From the NCBI RefSeq assembly GCF_000002425.4, contig NC_037265.1, positions 1,284,835-1,348,834 on the forward strand: DNA of 64,000 nucleotides, given 5' to 3'. Positions 12,538 through 22,559 of the stretch are shown piece by piece. Under the pieces are notes generated by a model. That model was not told the origin of the DNA. It ran no database searches and saw nothing but the letters and a program-made list of their open reading frames with translations. The first letter of the stretch is position 1; each line of letters opens with the position of its first letter. This DNA is from Physcomitrium patens. Taxonomy: Eukaryota > Streptophyta > Bryopsida > Funariales > Funariaceae. The translations under genes and the position numbers were made by a program.

Positions 12538-13913
12538 AAATGTTAGACTTTTTTCTTTTGGTAGTGTATGAATAGTCATCATCTAGTCTAAGGTCAGTTA
12601 TTATAGTCGCATTAGGTACTGTGTTGAGGCTACCATGAGCTATTCTTAAAAAGTCAATTAAGAGATGAATAAACATTATAATAGTGCAGTCCAATACAGA
12701 AATCACGGCATAAAAGATATGACAAAGCAATATCAAATGGAAGCTTAAATACAACATCTCTTAGATTAGATAGCTACTTTGTAAGAAGAAATAGAAGCCT
12801 TGAGGATAAAGAAGTCAACATCTCCTAGACTGAAATTGAATAAGCCAAGTACATATTTTAGGACTTCAAGACAAGAAGACATACATTAATGGCTCTTCAA
12901 AATGTAACAATACCTCCAACTATTTGGAACCAATACCATTGAAGGAATTATATATGTAGCCAATTATTTGAGAGATGTAATAGCCATTTGGTAGCAACAT
13001 CAAGTTCATAGCTATGGAACTTAAGGTAGATTTTGTAATTCGAAGGAATTTGAAACGAAGTTTAAGAATCAATTTTGATCCATCAATACAAAGAAGATAG
13101 CATGTAATTAATTAGCAAATCTTATGTAATTTAGGTCGGTGTAAGATTATGTCTCTCGATTCAAGTTCTTATGTCTCCAAATTGGTAATATTTTAGAGGC
13201 AGAGAAGATGGATTGATTCCTTTGAGGTTTGAAACTTGGAGTTCAATAAGAGGCAGAGCTATAGAATCTACAAATATTTGAGGAGGCAATTTTGATTGTA
13301 GAGACAATCGATGCTATAGATTTTAGAAATCATGGAATATGAACTATAGCATGAAGTTTTATGTTGCTATCTAATACTATGATATAACAATCAATACCAA
13401 TAGAGATTGATGCCTTACAAAGATTATTGATATCACAAATATGACAAATATTGGTACAAAAGGGATTGTGTTTCTATTATTGAGAGCTAAGCCATTAGAT
13501 CAGAGGTTGTTCAAAACATCAAAATTCAAGCACCAACAAAAGAAGGTAGGTTCACAATTTCAAAACTCACTAAGTAGATAATAAGACAAAGCAAGAAAAT
13601 GGAGCTCTTATGTAAAGGCGCTAAAGGCTAATATTGGGAATAGCTACTACCTCTTAGAGACAAATGAGATGGCCTCAAAAAATTATAAAAAGAGTCAACG
13701 GATGCATCTAATGGAACTACTAAGAAGACAATCATATCAATTGCTTATAGATTGTGGCTCTACAAAAAATTACATCTCAACTAAAATTATGGATTAACTT
13801 GGAATTAAAACTAAGTCAATCAAAAGAAGAAGTATAGACTTTGTAGATGACCAAGAGAATATATTGAGTAAGATATGTGAAGAAAAAACCTTAAGGTTGA
13901 CTAACACCTATGT
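12538..13913 (+). pseudogene. Element E gag and protease N-terminal part
   Basis: A decayed gag leads to a zinc knuckle at 13469-13510 read as C-x2-Y-x4-H-x4-C (second Cys mutated, two internal stops). The protease active site LIDCGSTKNYIS is at about 13740-13790; the D-x-GSTxNxI form is typical of plant chromoviruses. Reading stops at 13913, where solo LTR D2 is inserted, and resumes at 15861. Confidence 0.75.
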
Positions 13914-15856
13914 TGTCGTAATACGTGAAGTCTTACTTGAGAATGCTCCGAGTACCTGGCTGTGGAACGAAAAATAGAAATTACAATAAAAAAATCATAA
14001 TTCTAATAGAATACTAAAAATACTCTAATTAGATCATAATAATGGTAAGCAAGCTTAACTCAATTCAAAAAAATCTCAAAGAAATTTCAAACAAATAATA
14101 AGAATTCTTAAAGAAATATTAGAAGGATTATAAATATCACTCAAATACATCTCAATTCAATCTTAATTTAATTCTAGTTAAAATCCTATTGAACTTCATT
14201 CAAACTTTAGGCCAAAACTAATTGAATTTTAAATCCTAATAAAATCCTAAATCCTAAATCAAACCCTAAAAAAACCTTAAACCAAACTCCAACTGAATCC
14301 TAAACCAAATCCTAACCAAATCCTAAATCGAATCCTAACCAAATCCTAATCCTAATCCTAAATCCTAAACTAAATCCTAACCAAACCCTAATCAAATCCT
14401 AAATCTTAAATAAAATCCTAACCAAACCCTAAACCCTAATCAAATCCTAAATCTTAAATAAAATCCTAACTAAACCCTAAATCCTAAATCAAATCCTAAT
14501 CAAACCTTAAATCCTAAATCAAATCCTAATCCAAATCTCAAATCCTAAACCAAACCCTAAACCCTAAATAAAATCCTAACCAAACTCTAATCCAAATCCT
14601 AAACCCTAAATCAAATCCTAATCAAATCCTAAATCCTAAATCAAATCCTAATCTAAATCCTAAACTCTAAATCAAACCCTAATCAAATCCTAAATCCTAA
14701 ATAAAATCTTAATAAAATCTTAAATAAAATCCTAATCCAAACCCTAAATCCTAAACCAAACCCTAATCAAATCCTAAACCCTAAATCAAACTCTAATCCA
14801 AATCCTAATAATTCCTACAATAGATTTAAACCTTAATAACTACTGAATAAATCGTTGTTCATAACTCAAAATTTGCATACTTCTAAAAAAATAAGTTAAA
14901 AATAAGCAAAAACAAATTGAAAAGGATCGAAGTTACCTAATTGACGATAACCTCAAAAATGTGCTTGGGTATTGGCAGGCCTCCTTCTCCAATCTTAATA
15001 CCAATCTTCCAAAGCCAATATCTCTCCTTTGCACTGTTCGATTGATTTCAAAATTCTCATACATGTAGAAAAACAAGTCTAATATCTTCTCTTATAAGTT
15101 TCACTCCAATTCAACTAGTAAATTACAAGAAATCTTAAAAACTCCAACTAGACCTAAAATTCTACTTTCTGAGACCTTGACTCGCTTAAACCTTAATATT
15201 CCTCAATTCAACCGTTAAATCAAGCTCAAATTCACGACACATATTAAAAACAACTATAACTATAAACCTACAAAATTTCACCTATACATCTATTACAAAA
15301 CTCTTGAAATCATCCAAAACGTTAATCCTATTTTATTTCATAAAACCCAAGTCATCCAAAACAAACCTTGACTTTGCAAAGCTCTTACAGAGTCAAATCA
15401 ACTTCAAATCACTCAAAATCAATTTTCATAGAAAGCCTATTCAGTCTGCTATCAAACCTCACTCTCCGATCTCCAAAAGAACCCCAAAGTCGTCATCGAG
15501 ACTCGGTTTTGTGCCCCAGGGTCTGATTTCGATTGTGGTTCATAACCGGCCCTCTCGAAGTATCTATATCTAGTTTTTCTAAGTAATATTTTTTCTATAA
15601 TTTATTCTTAACTTCCTTCTAAAGATACCTATAATATTTATTTTTCCAATCTACTTTGATTTGTCTTACTTATGGTGCTACAAAGTAAGTAGAAGTCACC
15701 TTTCTAAAAGGCAGCATTGGTATCTTTTAATTTTTCTATCCCTTTGACTATTAACTATATTTCTAAGATAATTTGTTCTAATACTTTGAACTAAGATCTC
15801 CTAAATTATAATAGTCTCTACACTCTTTCACCTATTAATCGTGTTACATCATGACA
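13914..15856 (-). mobile_element. Solo LTR D2, complete
   Basis: 1943 bp. On the + strand it begins TGTCGTAATACGTG and ends GTTACATCATGACA, flanked by ATGT on both sides (13910-13913, 15857-15860). It interrupts the protease of element E exactly. It is the same LTR type as the 5' LTR of element H and as D1. It carries a telomere-like array and a conserved GC-richer block near 15480-15570. There is no internal region, so it is a solo LTR left by LTR-LTR recombination. Confidence 0.92.
14222..14815 (-). repeat. Telomere-like array (CCCTAAA variants) in D2
   Basis: Nearly 600 bp of irregular CCTAAATC / CCCTAAAC / CCTAACCAAA units, the complement of the array in D1. Units vary in length and sequence, unlike a true telomere. 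Confidence 0.88.
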
Positions 15857-15860
15857 ATGT

Positions 15861-16265
15861 CTTAAGAGAGAGATTTAAGGTGACAAAACTAAGATATGAA
15901 GTTATTCTTAATATGCTATGGCTAGAGATGGAAAGTAAGCAAGTTGATTGAGTAGCAAGGACAATCTCTTTTAAAGATAGTAGATGCAAGATGACTCTTT
16001 ATACCTTTGCATCAAGTGAAGAAAAAAGACAATCTGTAATCAAAGATTTATTTGTAAGAATAATCATTATGGAGAAACAAATACAGCATAAGCAACCAAT
16101 ATATATAGTGGTTTGAAACCTTGCATCAGTAGTAGAAAAGACAGTCAAAAGAGTAGAATGGGTAGATCAACTCATATAAAAATATTGAGGTGCTTTATTA
16201 ATTGACCTACCTAGTGGCATGCCTTTTGATCAAGGTGCCTTCTTTTGAATAGAACTATTGCATGG
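15861..16265 (+). pseudogene. Element E protease C-terminal part and linker
   Basis: Resumes the protease after D2: VILNMLWLE corresponds to the conserved (I)LGMxWL motif, followed by a decayed linker up to ELLHG, where element B is inserted. The sequence resumes at 22555 with HGARPVN. Confidence 0.8.
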
Positions 16266-16304
16266 TGCTAGGGACATATTCTTTAGAACTTTCTAGAGAG
16301 AGGT

Positions 16305-16531
16305 TTCTAGAACCTTCTAGAAAATAAGCCTCTGGAACCTTCTAGAAGAGAAGCCTCTGGAACCTTTTAGAGAGAAGTTTCTAGAAGCTTCTAGAAAGGA
16401 ATCCCCTGGAACTTTCTAGAAGCTTCCTAGTTAATAAAAGTAGCTCGAGAAGTTTCTAGAACCTTCTAGAAAGGAAGCCTCTGGAACCTTCTAGAAGCTT
16501 CCTAGTTAATAGAAGTAGCTCGAGAAGCTTC
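16305..16531. promoter_or_regulatory. Heat-shock element array in LTR B U3
   Basis: Six clusters of perfectly spaced, alternating GAA and TTC triplets separated by 2 bp, the binding pattern of heat-shock transcription factors. Clusters: 16305-16322 (4 units), 16335-16347 (3), 16374-16396 (5), 16409-16426 (4), 16449-16471 (5), 16484-16501 (4), plus a 2-unit remnant at 16524-16531. Three units are the usual minimum for strong binding. A TATA box follows at 16543. Heat-induced transcription is inferred from this layout, as in the Copia element ONSEN. The 3' LTR holds more copies. Confidence 0.85.
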
Positions 16532-16542
16532 CTAAGTAGGAG

Positions 16543-16550
16543 TATATATA
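16543..16550 (+). promoter_or_regulatory. TATA box of LTR B
   Basis: TATATATA, 12 bp after the last GAA/TTC unit and about 160 bp before the LTR end, a normal position for a U3/R promoter. The same motif is at 22387-22394 in the 3' LTR. Confidence 0.8.
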
Positions 16551-16731
16551 GGGATCGAGGCTGAAGAGTTCTTCAGTCTCGACAACACATCTCTTGAAGT
16601 TCTAGCTCACCTTTCTGGTATTTTTCTTGTACTCATCTGTTTAATCTAGTTCTGTCACTTCTTCTTGAACTTCTTGTTAGATTTCAAGTCTGTATTTTGT
16701 GTCCGTGACAGTTTGTCGAGACTACACTAAC

Positions 16732-16752
16732 TTGAGATATCAGAGCTAGTTC
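16732..16752 (+). promoter_or_regulatory. Probable primer-binding site of element B
   Basis: TTGAGATATCAGAGCTAGTTC resembles the tRNA iMet complement TGGTATCAGAGCCAGGTTC, but lies some 22 bp after the LTR rather than directly next to it. It could be the true site with a spacer, or a remnant. Confidence 0.5.
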
Positions 16753-16990
16753 TTTCTTAGTAGAGTGTGGATTACCCCTCTACTTGAAGGTATACTAGCA
16801 TTTTTTACAGGTTGCGGATTACCCTCCTCTAAACTGATACTTCTTCTGTTACAATATTGGAGTCTTATTCTTCTTGGAGAGAGTGGATTATCCCTCTTCT
16901 TGAAATTCTTAAGGCATTTTATAGGTTGTGGATTACCCTCCTATAAACCAATATTGCCTCTTATAGGGTCATTTTTGTCCTTGTTTTAGA

Positions 16991-18016
16991 ATGGCCGGAG
17001 GTCAAGACATTAGTATGACAGAAAGTTTGGAGTCTAAGTTAGATGCTATTATGAATGTCCTCGCTACGTTATCACAAAGAACTGCAGAGACTGAAGGAGT
17101 GGTGGCAAGGCTTCATAATGATGGAGTATCTGGGATAGCACAATCTAAACTACACCAGCCTCAAATTTCGACACTTGGAGAAACAACTTTACCTCAGGTT
17201 CGACAAGAACCACTAGTTCTACAACATAAGGAGCCTCGAGTTAGCCTTCCAGATAAGTTTGATGGAACACGTTCCAAGTTTCGAGGATTCGTTAATCAAA
17301 TCAGGTTGATAACAGTTTTATAGCCCGAACGATATCCAACGGAGGAGTCATGTGTTGGGCTTGTTGGAACCTTACTTACGGGTCAAGCTCTATCATGGTT
17401 TGCTCCTTTGTTTGAGAAACGATCATCCATATTAAATAACTTCGAAACCTTTTTGGAAGCATTTGCGGAAGCATTTGGTGAACACGATAAGGTTCGATGG
17501 GCTACAACAAAGATCCGGTCACTACGACAGGGGATGCGTTCTACATCAGTCTATGCTTCGGATTTCAGGCAATTAGTATGCGACATCAATTGGCATGAAG
17601 AAGCGTTGATGAGTCAATTCTATTGGGATTTAAGAGATGATGTGAAGGATTTGCTGTTAACTCTTCCTGATCCACGAACGCTCAATGAAGCCATTAGCCA
17701 AGCCGTGAAGTGCGATAATCACCTATTCCAACGTCGCCAAGACCAACGCTCAAGACAACATACAATTCGCCATGCTCCAACTATGTCGGCAAGCAGTGTA
17801 AATTCACATTCAGAGGTGGAAGACATGGAAATTGATGCGGTACGTATCAAATCTCTTACTATAGAAGAAAAAAAGCGACATATGGAGGAAAATTTATGCT
17901 TGTATTGCGGTGGAGAAGGCCACAAAGTCGGAAACTGCCCCAAAAAGCAAAATCGAGGCATAGTCAAGACTAGGGGAGTATTTGTTCAGAAAAACGAGGA
18001 TGCCCAGCCACAGTAG
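16991..18016 (+). pseudogene. Element B gag
   Basis: Starts at ATG 16991 (MAGGQDISM), with a short coiled N-terminus, a Ty3/gypsy gag capsid region (about 17390-17720, including ASDFRQLVCDINW) and a zinc knuckle CLYCGGEGHKVGNC (C-x2-C-x4-H-x4-C, about 17899-17940). An in-frame TAG at 17321-17323 sits where a CAG is likely. The frame ends with TAG at 18014-18016, and pol continues in another frame, so gag and pol are offset by -1. Confidence 0.88.
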
Positions 18017-18021
18017 GAACC

Positions 18022-21000
18022 GTGCGGCTGGACAATGAAATATCCCAACAACAATCAGGTTCCTTTCTTTCTGCCCAACGTGCCCTTTGTTTTACAATCC
18101 CTCTGTTTATCGGCCCTCAAAAACTGAGAACCTTAGCACTACTAGACTCAGGAGCATCTGCTTGTTTTTTAGACGAAGAATTTGCAAAGCGTCATAAGAT
18201 CCCTTTAGTACAAAAATCAAAACCTGTTCATGTTGAGGTCATAGATGGGCGACCTTTATTGTCTGGTAGCATCACCCATGAATCAAAACCTATAGAAGTA
18301 ACGTTTAAAGACCATAGTAGTCATATTATTTTTAATATTATTAGAATCCCATCAAATCCTATTATTCTTGGTCTTTCTTGGTTGAAAAAACATAATCCAT
18401 TGATAGATTGGAAGTTGCGGAAGATGACTTTTCCCACAAAACCACCCAAGAAAAAACCTAGTAAAAAACCTTGAAAAAAGAAATCCTTATTCATTAGAGC
18501 AAGAGCGTTTATAAGATCATCTAAGGAAGGCACTCCATTTGTCATTTATGCGGCTCCAACTACCGAGGAGAAGATCTCAACAGTAAGTATACCGGAGCGA
18601 TATAAAGATTTTGAAGACGTGTTTCAAAAGAAGAACGCCGACATACTACCGGAACACCGACCATATGATTGTTCCATAGACTTGCAAGAAGGAGCACAAC
18701 CATCTTTTGGCCCAATCTACAATCTATCGCAAACGGAGTTGGCAGAGTTACGAAAGTACATCGACGAGAATCTAGCCAAGAACTTCATTCGTCATTCAAA
18801 ATCATCAGCTGGAGCACCAATCTTATTTGTGAAGAAGAAAGATGGATCATTACGGATGTGTGTGGACTATCGAGGCCTCAACAAGGTAACAAAGAAAAAT
18901 CGTTACCCATTACCCTTGATTTCTAGTCTCTTAGAATAACTTGGACGTGCGAAGATCTTTACAAAAATTGATCTAAGGGGAGCTTATAATCTCGTACGAA
19001 TCAAGGAAGGAGATGAGTGGAAGACAGCATTCCGTACAAGGTATGGTCATTTCGAATATAATGTCATGCCTTTTGGTCTTACCAATGCTCCAGCGGTTTT
19101 CCAACATATGATGAATGATATCTTTCGAGAACACCTCGACGATTTTGTTGTCATCTACTTGGACGATATTCTAATATTCTCTAAAAACGAGGAAGAGCAC
19201 GAGGAGCATGTTCGTTTGGTCTTGGAGAAACTACGAAAGCGAGGACTATATGCCAAATTAGAAAAGTGTTTATTTCACCAGACGGAGATGGAATTTTTGG
19301 GGTTCATTGCGACTACAGAAGGTTTGAAGATGGACCCCAAGAAAGTAGAAGCAATCATGTCTTGGGAGGTTCCGAAGACGGTTAGAGACGTACAATGCTT
19401 TCTTGGTTTTGCTAACTTCTATCGGATCTTCATCAAGAATTATTCTGAAGTTGCTGCTCCTCTCACTCGATTAACATGCAAAGATAAGTTGGAATGGGGA
19501 CCTTTGGCAAAGAAGGCGTTTCAAGATTTGAAGACAGCATTTACTACAGTTCCAATTTTGGTACATCCAGACTTTACAAAGGCCTTCTATTTAGAAACTG
19601 ATGCTTCAGATTTTACTTTGGGAGCTGTGCTTTCACAAATGAGTGAAGATAAGAAGCTCCATCCAGTTGTATTCTATTCTCGGAAGTTCTTTGCTGCTGA
19701 AATCAATTATGAGATCCACGATAAGAAACTTCTTGCTATAGTGGATTCTTTCGAAGAATGGCGTCACTTTCTTGAAGGAGCTGCACATCCAGTAACCGTA
19801 TATACGGATCACAAGAATTTGGAGTATTTCATGTCGGCTTGAGTTTTAAATCGGCGTCAAGCTCGGTGGAATATGTCGCTATCTAGATTCGATTTTGTTA
19901 TCACTTATCGACCTGGAAGGCAGCAAGGACTATCTGATGCTTTATCAAGGAGATCGTATCTTACACCAAAGGCTGGAGAAGCAGCGTTTGATCAACAATG
20001 TACAACGTTATTGAAGCTAGAGAGATTTCAACTTTGTGCTCTTATTGTATCATTTGATGCTGACTTCCTAAACCAGGTACGTGCTATGACCATTAAAGAT
20101 TCAGTAGCCATTGATATCAAGTAACGTACCAATGACGACAAGTTCAAGGTGGAGGGAGATCTTTTATACTTTGAAGAGCGATTGTACATTCCAAAAGGAC
20201 TAGCACGACTCCGAGTTCTTCAATCTCGCCATGATTTTTCAGCTGCGGGACATTTTGGATTCAATAAGACCTTGGAGCTTATTTCTCGAGATTTTTGGTG
20301 GCCCCAAATTTGGAAGGATGTGAAAGATTTTGTCCTCTCTTGTGACATTTGTTCAAGATCTAAGAATCCTCGACATCGCCCTTTTGGACTTCTACAGCCA
20401 TTGCCAATTCCACGTCGACCATGGTCTTCAATTTCTATGGACTTCATCACGGACTTGCCATCATCAAACTCATTTGACAGCATCTTTGTCGTGGTAGATC
20501 GGCTTACGAAGATGGCACACTTTGTTCCTTGTAAGAAGACATCGTCTAGTGAAGTCACAGCAAGACTCTTTCTCGATAATGTGTATCGATATCATGGACT
20601 ACGAGATGATATCATATCAGATCGAGGTGCCCAATTCGTGTCAAAGTTTTGGAGATCTCTCTTTGGGATATTGAAGGTGGATATCAAGCTTTCTTCAGCT
20701 TTTCATCCTCAAACTGATGGCCAAACGGAACGGGTGAACTAAGTCTTGGAGCAGTACTTACGATGCAGCATCAACTATCAGCAAGATGATTGGACTGCAT
20801 ATCTATCACTAGCCGAGTTTGCATATAACAACACCCTCCATGCGTCGATTCAACAAACACCATTCTTTTTCAAACATGGGTATCATCCGAAGCTTGATTT
20901 ATTGAGTCCGTCAACAAATTTCAATCCAGCAGCTGAAGGATTTGTGAAGCAACTATCAGAGCTTCAAACTATGTTGAAGCTTCAATTACAATCCGCTCAA

Positions 21001-21492
21001 GAATCCTATAAGATGTTTGCAGATAGATTTCGGAATCCAGCACCTACTTTCAAAGTTGGAGACAAAGCCTAGCTTCTTCGACAAAATATCAAGACCAAGC
21101 GACCATGTGATAAGTTGGACTATCGAAGATTGGGACCATTTATCATCCAGAAGCAAATTAATCCAGTGGCATATCGGTTGGAGTTACCGGCTTCTATGAA
21201 GGTACATCCAGTCTTTCATGTTTCTCTGTTGGAACCTTATCGAGAGTCATCTTTTCCTGGAAGAGTGCAATGTCCGCCACCTAGTATTGAAATCGAGAAC
21301 CACGAAGAATACGAGGTTGAAAAGGTATTGGATTCTCGGCGAAGGTGGGGAAAGTTAGAATATCTTGTTCATTGGTGCGGCTATGACATTAATGAGCGAA
21401 CGTGGGAGCCAGCTGAAAATCTTGCGAATGCGCCACAAAAGGTACAGGAGTTTCATCAACGACATCTCAATAAACCTAAATCAATTCGATGA
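18022..21492 (+). pseudogene. Element B pol with chromodomain
   Basis: One continuous frame broken by stops at 18472, 18937, 19840, 20122, 20740 and 21070. Domains in order: aspartic protease with DSG (18145-18153), reverse transcriptase ([19 protein letters not shown]; catalytic YLDD 19156-19167), RNase H (ETDASDF about 19590; TDHKNLEYF), integrase zinc finger (HDFSAAGH...CDICSRS, about 20230-20370), integrase core (MDFITDLP, SDRGAQF, HPQTDGQTERVN), the GPF-type module (LGPFIIQKQ), and a C-terminal chromodomain ([12 protein letters not shown]...YLVHWCGY...TWEP, about 21307-21460). The chromodomain would guide integration to modified histones. Confidence 0.95.
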
Positions 21493-21608
21493 TAGCTTCT
21501 TTCTGAAGCTTGTTCTCCCAACAATATAAGAAAAGGGGAGAGCACCAACAAAATTCGTAGTTGATGTAGTTATTTTCTCCAAGTTAGATCGTAGTTTGGT
21601 CTTTTGAT

Positions 21609-21962
21609 ATGGATAGCCAAGAGATAGATACTATGCCAGTCAGAGTATCGCAACCGAGTAGCTCACGAAGGCGACCCCGAGATGAAGAACTACATGTACC
21701 ACGACGACGACGGAGGATACCGAGTAACCGATCACTGGTGATCGTATTTGAGATCGAGCCTGCTTACGATGGTCAACCAGAAGGCATGTTTGCAGGACAA
21801 TTTCACAATGAGGACACGAAAGTTCATGCTTGGTCAGAAGTCGAAGGCATGGGCCACTACCTTTGGCTTCAAGGGTCGATGAACCACTTGCCTCGTGAAC
21901 AACAGTTGGAGTTCATAGCAGAAGTTATGCGACAGATCTTCATTTTCTTGCGTTGGTACTGA
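21609..21962 (+). CDS. Element B extra 3' ORF, unknown function
   Basis: 117 codons, ATG to TGA, uninterrupted, between pol and the 3' LTR. The predicted product is hydrophilic at the N-terminus with Arg-rich patches (RRRPRDE, RRRRRI, possible nuclear-import-like signals) and has a Trp-containing C-terminal half (YLWLQG, FIFLRWY). I recognise no domain. Many plant Gypsy elements carry an additional ORF in this position. It is intact although pol has six stops. It could be a real accessory gene or a chance frame. Confidence 0.5.
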   Translation: MDSQEIDTMPVRVSQPSSSRRRPRDEELHVPRRRRRIPSNRSLVIVFEIEPAYDGQPEGMFAGQFHNEDTKVHAWSEVEGMGHYLWLQGSMNHLPREQQLEFIAEVMRQIFIFLRWY

Positions 21963-21995
21963 TCAACAACATTGCTTCTCACAGACCTCGAAGCT

Positions 21996-22006
21996 AAAGG
22001 AGGGGA
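21996..22006 (+). promoter_or_regulatory. Polypurine tract of element B
   Basis: AAAGGAGGGGA, three bases before the 3' LTR start at 22010. Confidence 0.85.
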
Positions 22007-22009
22007 TGA

Positions 22010-22554
22010 TGTTAGGGACATATTCCTTAGAACTTTCTAGAGAGAGGTTTCTAGAACCTTCTAGAAAACAAGCCTCTGGAACCTTCTAGAAGAGAAGTCT
22101 CTGGAACCTTTTAGAGAGAAGTTTCTAGAAGCTTTTAGAAAGGAAGTCTCTGGAACCTTCTAGAAGAGAAGTTTCTAGAAGCTTCTAGAAAGGAAGTCTC
22201 TGGAACCTTCTAGAAGAGAAGTTTCTAGAAGCTTCTAGAAAGGAATCCCCTGGAACTTTCTAGAAGCTTCCTAGTTAATAAAAGTAGCTCGAGAAGTTTC
22301 TAGAACCTTCTAGAAAGGAAGCCTCTGGAACCTTCTAGAAGCTTCATAGTTAATAGAAGTAGCACGAGAAACTTCCTAAGTAGGAGTATATATAGGGATC
22401 GAGGCTGAAGAGTTCTTCAGTCTTGAGAACACATCTCTTGGAGTTCTAGCTCACCTTTCTGGTATTATTTTTGTACTCATCTGTTTAATCTAGTTCTGCC
22501 ACTTCTTCTTGAACTTCTTGTTAGATTTTAAGTCTGTATTTTGTATCCGTGACA
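22010..22554 (+). repeat. 3' LTR of element B, expanded
   Basis: 545 bp, 100 bp longer than the 5' LTR. The difference is two additional copies of a 50-bp module containing GAA/TTC heat-shock units (within about 22140-22250). Otherwise close to the 5' LTR. Followed by the duplicated CATGG. Confidence 0.93.
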
Positions 22555-22559
22555 CATGG

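Larger units (their letters stand above)
16266..16710 (+). repeat. 5' LTR of element B
   Basis: TGCTAGGGACAT...GTGTCCGTGACA, 445 bp. Internal composition is short modules built on TTCTAGAA palindromes upstream of a TATA box. Confidence 0.95.
16266..22554 (+). mobile_element. Element B: Tcn1-like chromovirus (Gypsy)
   Basis: A structurally complete element of 6289 bp: LTRs 16266-16710 (445 bp) and 22010-22554 (545 bp), perfect target duplication CATGG (16261-16265, 22555-22559), primer site, gag, pol with chromodomain, an extra 3' ORF and a polypurine tract. The pol sequence (ETDASDFTLGAVLSQ, FYSRKFFAAEINYEIHDKK) is of the type I associate with fungal and moss Tcn1-like chromoviruses rather than the common seed-plant clades. 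The LTRs are near-identical outside a 100-bp copy-number difference, so this is one of the younger insertions, yet pol carries several stops. Confidence 0.95.

Noticed and set aside
15304..15573. An 89-codon open frame
   Set aside because: It lies in LTR D2 on the strand opposite to the LTR sense and has no counterpart protein in D1.
16765..16989. A 74-codon frame before B gag
   Set aside because: It sits in the leader between LTR and gag and is made of short repeated leader modules (GGTTGYGGATTACCCTCC). Not a convincing protein.
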